Assembly (NCBI GenBank): GCA_029007015.1
Contig: JAQXHB010000095.1
Span: forward strand, 1-16,794
Length of the DNA stretch: 16,794 nt
Source: Bacillota bacterium
Lineage (GTDB): Bacteria; Bacillota; Clostridia; Oscillospirales; Acutalibacteraceae
Direction of reading: 5' to 3'
Shown: one piece after another, positions 13,809 through 16,794 of the stretch
How the letters are laid out: every line of letters begins with the position of its first letter
Numbering within the stretch: position 1 is the first letter of the stretch
Translations under genes and position numbers: made by a program
Notes under the pieces: model-generated
What the model saw: the letters and a program-made list of their open reading frames with translations, nothing else
The model's database searches: none
Told to the model about the DNA's origin: nothing

Positions 13809-14237
13809 ATGAATACTATTATCATTATGGGTCGGCTGACCGACAATCCTGAACTTCGCAAAACTCCAAACGATATTTCGGTTACTTCGTTTTCGGTTGC
13901 AGTCGACCGCCCCTATCGCAGCGGCGCCGAGCGTCAGACCGACTTCTTTAACTGCACCGCTTGGAGAGGTACGGCAGAGTTTATTTCAAAGTATTTTGCA
14001 AAGGGCCAGATGATTGCCATCGAGGGCAGTATGCAGTCCCGCCGCTACGACGACAAGGACGGCAACAAGCGCACCGCATGGGAGATTCAGGTCAATCAGG
14101 CGCACTTCTGCGGCTCCAAAAATGAGAGCGGTTCGGCCGGCTCATACAGCCGCGGCGATAACAGCGGCGCTTCATTTGCAAACGGCGGCGCCGATGACTT
14201 CAGTGTCATCACAGGCGATGACGATCTGCCGTTCTAA
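13809..14237 (+). CDS. ssb: Single-stranded DNA-binding protein
   Basis: A 142-aa SSB. The OB-fold occupies about residues 1-105, with NTIIIMGRLTDNPELRKTPN at the start, the FNCTAWRGTAEFISKYFAKGQ core and an AWEIQV strand. A Gly/Ser-rich flexible linker follows. The acidic tail ends DDDLPF, the known docking site for replication and repair partners. AAGGAGAG precedes the ATG, 12 bases after rpsF. Position between rpsF and rpsR is the standard Firmicutes order. Confidence 0.97.
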   Translation: MNTIIIMGRLTDNPELRKTPNDISVTSFSVAVDRPYRSGAERQTDFFNCTAWRGTAEFISKYFAKGQMIAIEGSMQSRRYDDKDGNKRTAWEIQVNQAHFCGSKNESGSAGSYSRGDNSGASFANGGADDFSVITGDDDLPF

Positions 14238-14289
14238 AACTGAACAAATCGGGTTTATCCCTCATCATCATTAAAGGAGGTTGCTTTTC

Positions 14290-14544
14290 ATGGAAAAGAC
14301 TGAGAAGGTTGAGAGACCGGTTCGCAATGTCAGAAAGAGCCGCAAGAAGGTTTGCGCTTTCTGTGTTGACCGTGTCGAGAACATCGACTACAAGGATATT
14401 GCGCGTCTGCGTAAATATATTTCAGAGAGAGCCAAGATTTTGTCGCGCCGCACCACCGGCACCTGCGCCCGCCACCAGCGCGAGTTGACAGTTGCTATCA
14501 AGCGCGCCCGCCATCTGGCACTGCTCCCCTACACCAGCGACTAA
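14290..14544 (+). CDS. rpsR: 30S ribosomal protein S18
   Basis: An 84-aa, basic protein. The body has KKVCAFCVDRVENIDYKDIARLRKYISERAKILSRRTTGTCARHQREL, which is S18, with Cys residues (CAFC and a later Cys) suggesting a zinc-binding form. It ends with the conserved RARHLALLPYT. S18 binds S6 in the subunit platform. ATG 14290 is chosen because GGAGG stands 10 bases upstream; a TTG at 14281 is too close to that site. Last gene of the operon, followed by a strong terminator. Confidence 0.98.
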   Translation: MEKTEKVERPVRNVRKSRKKVCAFCVDRVENIDYKDIARLRKYISERAKILSRRTTGTCARHQRELTVAIKRARHLALLPYTSD

Positions 14545-14580
14545 TATCGCATCAAGTGGGGCTTAAATCCATTTCGACCG

Positions 14581-14619
14581 AAAACAGACATCAACTTCAA
14601 CAGTTGATGTCTGTTTTTC
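14581..14619. terminator. Strong, probably bidirectional terminator between rpsR and the convergent radA cluster
   Basis: A perfect 15-base stem joins 14581-14595 and 14603-14617 around the loop TTCAACA. T residues follow on the plus strand and A residues precede it, so it can act in both directions for the convergent rpsF and radA transcripts. Confidence 0.88.
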
Positions 14620-14659
14620 TGCATTATTATAACATTTTACTGCGGCCGAATGGGTGCAG

Positions 14660-14830
14660 TCACTGCTTGCGGGCGATACTGTACTCATCGTCCAGCCGGA
14701 AGTACGGGCAGTTATCATCACTGCCCGACAAAAACCGCACCATCTCGTCCTCATCGAGGTTCATATCGCAAACATAGCAGTCCCACTGGTCATCATAGGC
14801 GTAATAAGCACAGTTCTCGCAATTTGCCAT
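14660..14830 (-). CDS. Small cysteine-rich DUF6472-type protein
   Basis: This 56-aa protein starts MANCENCAYYAYDDQWDCYV and continues with CDMNLDEDEMVRFL, CPYFRLDDEY and a short basic end. Cys4, Cys7, Cys18, Cys21 and Cys41 suggest a small metal-binding or redox fold, and the chain is otherwise acidic and aromatic. I recognise the pattern as a small protein widespread in Clostridia (DUF6472) with no known function. The ATG at 14830 follows GGGGG at 14841-14845, which overlaps the radA stop codon, so it is probably translated from the radA transcript. Coding potential is supported by the clear ribosome site and the family-like sequence. Confidence 0.8.
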   Translation of the reverse strand: MANCENCAYYAYDDQWDCYVCDMNLDEDEMVRFLSGSDDNCPYFRLDDEYSIARKQ

Positions 14831-14844
14831 ACGGTGTATACCCC

Positions 14845-16215
14845 CTATCTGCCGGCCGCATCAACGGCCTGACGCACATTGCGCACGCCGAGAAGTTCAA
14901 TCGACTGTGCCAGCGAGGGGTCAATCTGCTTGATACAGCCCTGCGGCAATATGCACCGCCTGAAGCCCAGACGCGCCGCCTCAGCCACGCGCTGTTCAGC
15001 CTGCGAGACGGAGCGCACCTCACCGGCCAGACCCACCTCGCCAAACGCTATAACATCCTCTGCGATGACAAAATCTTTGAGCCCCGATACAAGCGCCAGC
15101 GTGACGGCCAAGTCGGCCGCCGGCTCGTCCAGCCGAAAGCCGCCGACAACATTGATATATGCGTCCAAATTGGCGAAGTAGTACCCCGCCCTCTTTTCGA
15201 GCACCGCCAACAGCAGGTTGAGGCGGCTGAAATCAAACCCCGTGGCCATACGGCGCGGATTGCCGAATCCGCTGGCGGCGACCAATCCCTGCACCTCGGC
15301 CAGTATCGGGCGCGTACCCTCCAGCACGCATGACACGCATGTGCCTGAAACATTGGTCGGGCGGCCCGAGAGAAGCATTTGCGACGGGTTTTCCACCTCA
15401 GTCAGCCCTTTTTCGCGCATCTCAAAGACGCCGATTTCGTTGGTCGAGCCAAAGCGGTTTTTGACCGCGCGCAGTATGCGGTATGACATATTGCGGTCGC
15501 CCTCAAAATAAAGCACAGCGTCGACAATGTGCTCCATGACCTTGGGGCCGGCGATGGCGCCGTCCTTATTGACATGGCCGATTATGAATATGGGTATATC
15601 GTAATTCTTGGCGGTGCGCAGCAGCATATTTGTGCATTCACGTACCTGCGTCACACTGCCGGGCGACGATGACACATCGCTAAGCGACATGGTCTGTATG
15701 GAGTCGATGACGACAAAGTCAGGCTTGTCCTCGCGTATATATTCGCAGATAAGTTGCACATCGGTTTGCGCCATCACCGACAGATTATCGCCGGCAACGC
15801 CGAGCCGGTCGGCGCGCAGCCGAATTTGGCGGGGTGACTCCTCGCCCGACACATACAGCACCCGCTCAGTGCGCGCGATGTGATTGCAAATTTGCAGCAT
15901 TATGGTTGATTTGCCTATGCCGGGGTCGCCGCCGAGCAGTACAAGCGAACCGCACACTATGCCGCCGCCGAGCACGCGGTCAAATTCGGCTATGCCGGTG
16001 CGGTAACGGTGCCCGTCGTTTATGCTGATGTCAGCAATTCTCTCAGCCTTTGTCACACCCGACGGCACATTTGCGGCACGAACCGGCTCGGGCGCCGCCA
16101 CTTCTTCATTCATGCAATTCCACTCGCCGCACGAGGGGCATCTGCCATACCATTTGGCGCTCTCGTAGCCGCACTGCGAGCAAACAAACATTGTCCTCAA
16201 CTTTGCCAAACCCAT
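14845..16215 (-). CDS. radA: DNA repair protein RadA (branch-migration helicase)
   Basis: A 456-aa RadA of normal length. A zinc finger with Cys12, Cys15, Cys27 and Cys30 stands first. A RecA-like ATPase follows with Walker A GGDPGIGKST (95-104), Walker B FVVIDS (167-172) and the RadA signature KNRFG (252-256). A Lon-protease-like C-terminal domain (from about 280) includes RLDEPAADLAVTLALVSG. RadA drives branch migration during recombination repair. ATG 16215 overlaps the stop of the upstream amidase as TGATG, suggesting coupling; AGAGG is close in front. A shorter start at the ATG before FVCSQC, eight codons on, is possible. The DUF6472-type gene follows directly. Confidence 0.96.
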   Translation of the reverse strand: MGLAKLRTMFVCSQCGYESAKWYGRCPSCGEWNCMNEEVAAPEPVRAANVPSGVTKAERIADISINDGHRYRTGIAEFDRVLGGGIVCGSLVLLGGDPGIGKSTIMLQICNHIARTERVLYVSGEESPRQIRLRADRLGVAGDNLSVMAQTDVQLICEYIREDKPDFVVIDSIQTMSLSDVSSSPGSVTQVRECTNMLLRTAKNYDIPIFIIGHVNKDGAIAGPKVMEHIVDAVLYFEGDRNMSYRILRAVKNRFGSTNEIGVFEMREKGLTEVENPSQMLLSGRPTNVSGTCVSCVLEGTRPILAEVQGLVAASGFGNPRRMATGFDFSRLNLLLAVLEKRAGYYFANLDAYINVVGGFRLDEPAADLAVTLALVSGLKDFVIAEDVIAFGEVGLAGEVRSVSQAEQRVAEAARLGFRRCILPQGCIKQIDPSLAQSIELLGVRNVRQAVDAAGR

Positions 16216-16794
16216 CATCCTCTGCAAACATTTTCGATGAGCGCTGCACACAGCGCATACGCAAGCCTGCTCTGGTACTTCTCATCCTTTAGATTATGTA
16301 AATCTGATTGATTGGATAAAAAACCACATTCCACTAATACTGCCGTAATCGGCGCGTTATATATTATGTAAACCGATTTACCGCACTGCTTTATCTCGCG
16401 CGTGTTGTCGGTCTGAACACTCGAACTTATGACGCGCTGTATATCGGCCGCAAGGCGCTTTGATTGCTCATTGCCCGGCGTGTAAAAAATCTGTGCGCCG
16501 TGTGACGACGCGCCGCCGAAATAGTTTTGGTGGATGCACAGATAAATGGCGCCGTCGTACTTTTTCATCAGGGCAAAGCGGTTCATCAGGTCACTGCGCT
16601 TGCGCTCGCGTATCGAATTTCCCCCGCTCTCGACCGAGCAATCGGTGGTGCGTACCATGACGGTATCGAATCCGGCCAGCCGCAGAAACTGCTCCGCCTT
16701 TAACGAAACAGACAGGTTGATGTCCTTTTCACAGGTGCCGTCGGCCGCCGACGCGCCGCCGTCAAACCCGCCGTGTGCGGCGTTAACTAATACT
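16215..16794 (-). CDS. cwlD: N-acetylmuramoyl-L-alanine amidase, CwlD-like (5' end outside window)
   Basis: About 192 C-terminal residues are inside the window; the frame stays open to the edge and the N-terminus lies beyond it. Amidase_3 motifs are in order: AHGGFDGG with the first zinc His, a Glu ligand soon after (CEKDINL), CIHQNYF with the second His, and VECGFLSN with the catalytic Glu near the end. The family cuts the amide bond between muramic acid and the peptide. CwlD acts in making muramic lactam in the spore cortex, and the nearby gpr shows a sporulating host. The stop overlaps the radA start. An amidase of vegetative cells cannot be excluded, but the short single-domain C-terminus suits CwlD. 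Confidence 0.85.
   Translation of the reverse strand, partial: VLVNAAHGGFDGGASAADGTCEKDINLSVSLKAEQFLRLAGFDTVMVRTTDCSVESGGNSIRERKRSDLMNRFALMKKYDGAIYLCIHQNYFGGASSHGAQIFYTPGNEQSKRLAADIQRVISSSVQTDNTREIKQCGKSVYIIYNAPITAVLVECGFLSNQSDLHNLKDEKYQSRLAYALCAALIENVCRG

Noticed and set aside
14650..15333. Plus-strand open frame of 227 codons opposite radA
   Set aside because: Shadow of radA, also crosses the terminator-to-DUF6472 region; His/Arg-rich as expected from antisense of such sequence.
1..16794. Mobile elements, CRISPR arrays, tRNA or rRNA genes
   Set aside because: No transposase, integrase, regularly spaced repeats or RNA gene signatures were seen on either strand.

Overview
The window looks like a chromosomal segment of a spore-forming, moderately GC-rich Firmicute of the class Clostridia, probably a gut Oscillospiraceae/Ruminococcaceae-type organism. 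The grounds are a germination protease (gpr), a CwlD-like amidase, a DUF6472-type small cysteine protein, strong AGGAGG ribosome binding sites, and an rpsF-ssb-rpsR operon. I see no mobile element, CRISPR array, tRNA or rRNA.

Layout. (1) 1-1758: two tandem DegV/FakB-like fatty-acid-binding protein genes on the minus strand (the second is cut by the window edge), divergent from a TetR-family regulator, with a perfect 16-bp palindrome between them. (2) 1759-8064: a consensus promoter, a leader RNA of about 370 nt ending in a strong intrinsic terminator, then a five-gene polyamine operon: arginine/lysine decarboxylase (speA), spermidine synthase (speE), agmatinase-type ureohydrolase (speB), carboxy(nor)spermidine dehydrogenase and carboxy(nor)spermidine decarboxylase (nspC), closed by a terminator. 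(3) 8094-9135: nrdR, with an NrdR-box-like site inside its own promoter, overlapping a SLOG/YpsA-family gene. (4) 9083-10272, minus: gpr followed by a one-base-overlapping small membrane or secreted protein of unknown function, whose 3' end overlaps the SLOG gene tail to tail. (5) 10377-13298, plus: rpsT, an orphan family-5 solute-binding lipoprotein, and a DUF368 (PopT-type) membrane protein. (6) 13394-14619: rpsF-ssb-rpsR with a structured leader resembling an S6:S18 autoregulatory element. (7) 14660-16794, minus: partial CwlD-like amidase, radA and a 56-aa cysteine-rich DUF6472-type protein.

How the genes work together. The polyamine operon encodes arginine to agmatine (SpeA), agmatine to putrescine (SpeB), and conversion to spermidine through a carboxyspermidine intermediate (dehydrogenase plus NspC). 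It also carries an intact-looking SpeE aminopropyltransferase, which normally needs decarboxylated S-adenosylmethionine, and no speD is in the window. Only about 20 bases separate the terminator's U-tract from the speA start, so transcription from the recognised promoter must read through it. Upstream leader segments are complementary to the terminator's 3' half. This leader is the best candidate in the window for an undescribed regulatory RNA, possibly a polyamine- or arginine-responsive switch. I do not recognise it as a known riboswitch, T-box, tmRNA, RNase P RNA or SRP RNA.
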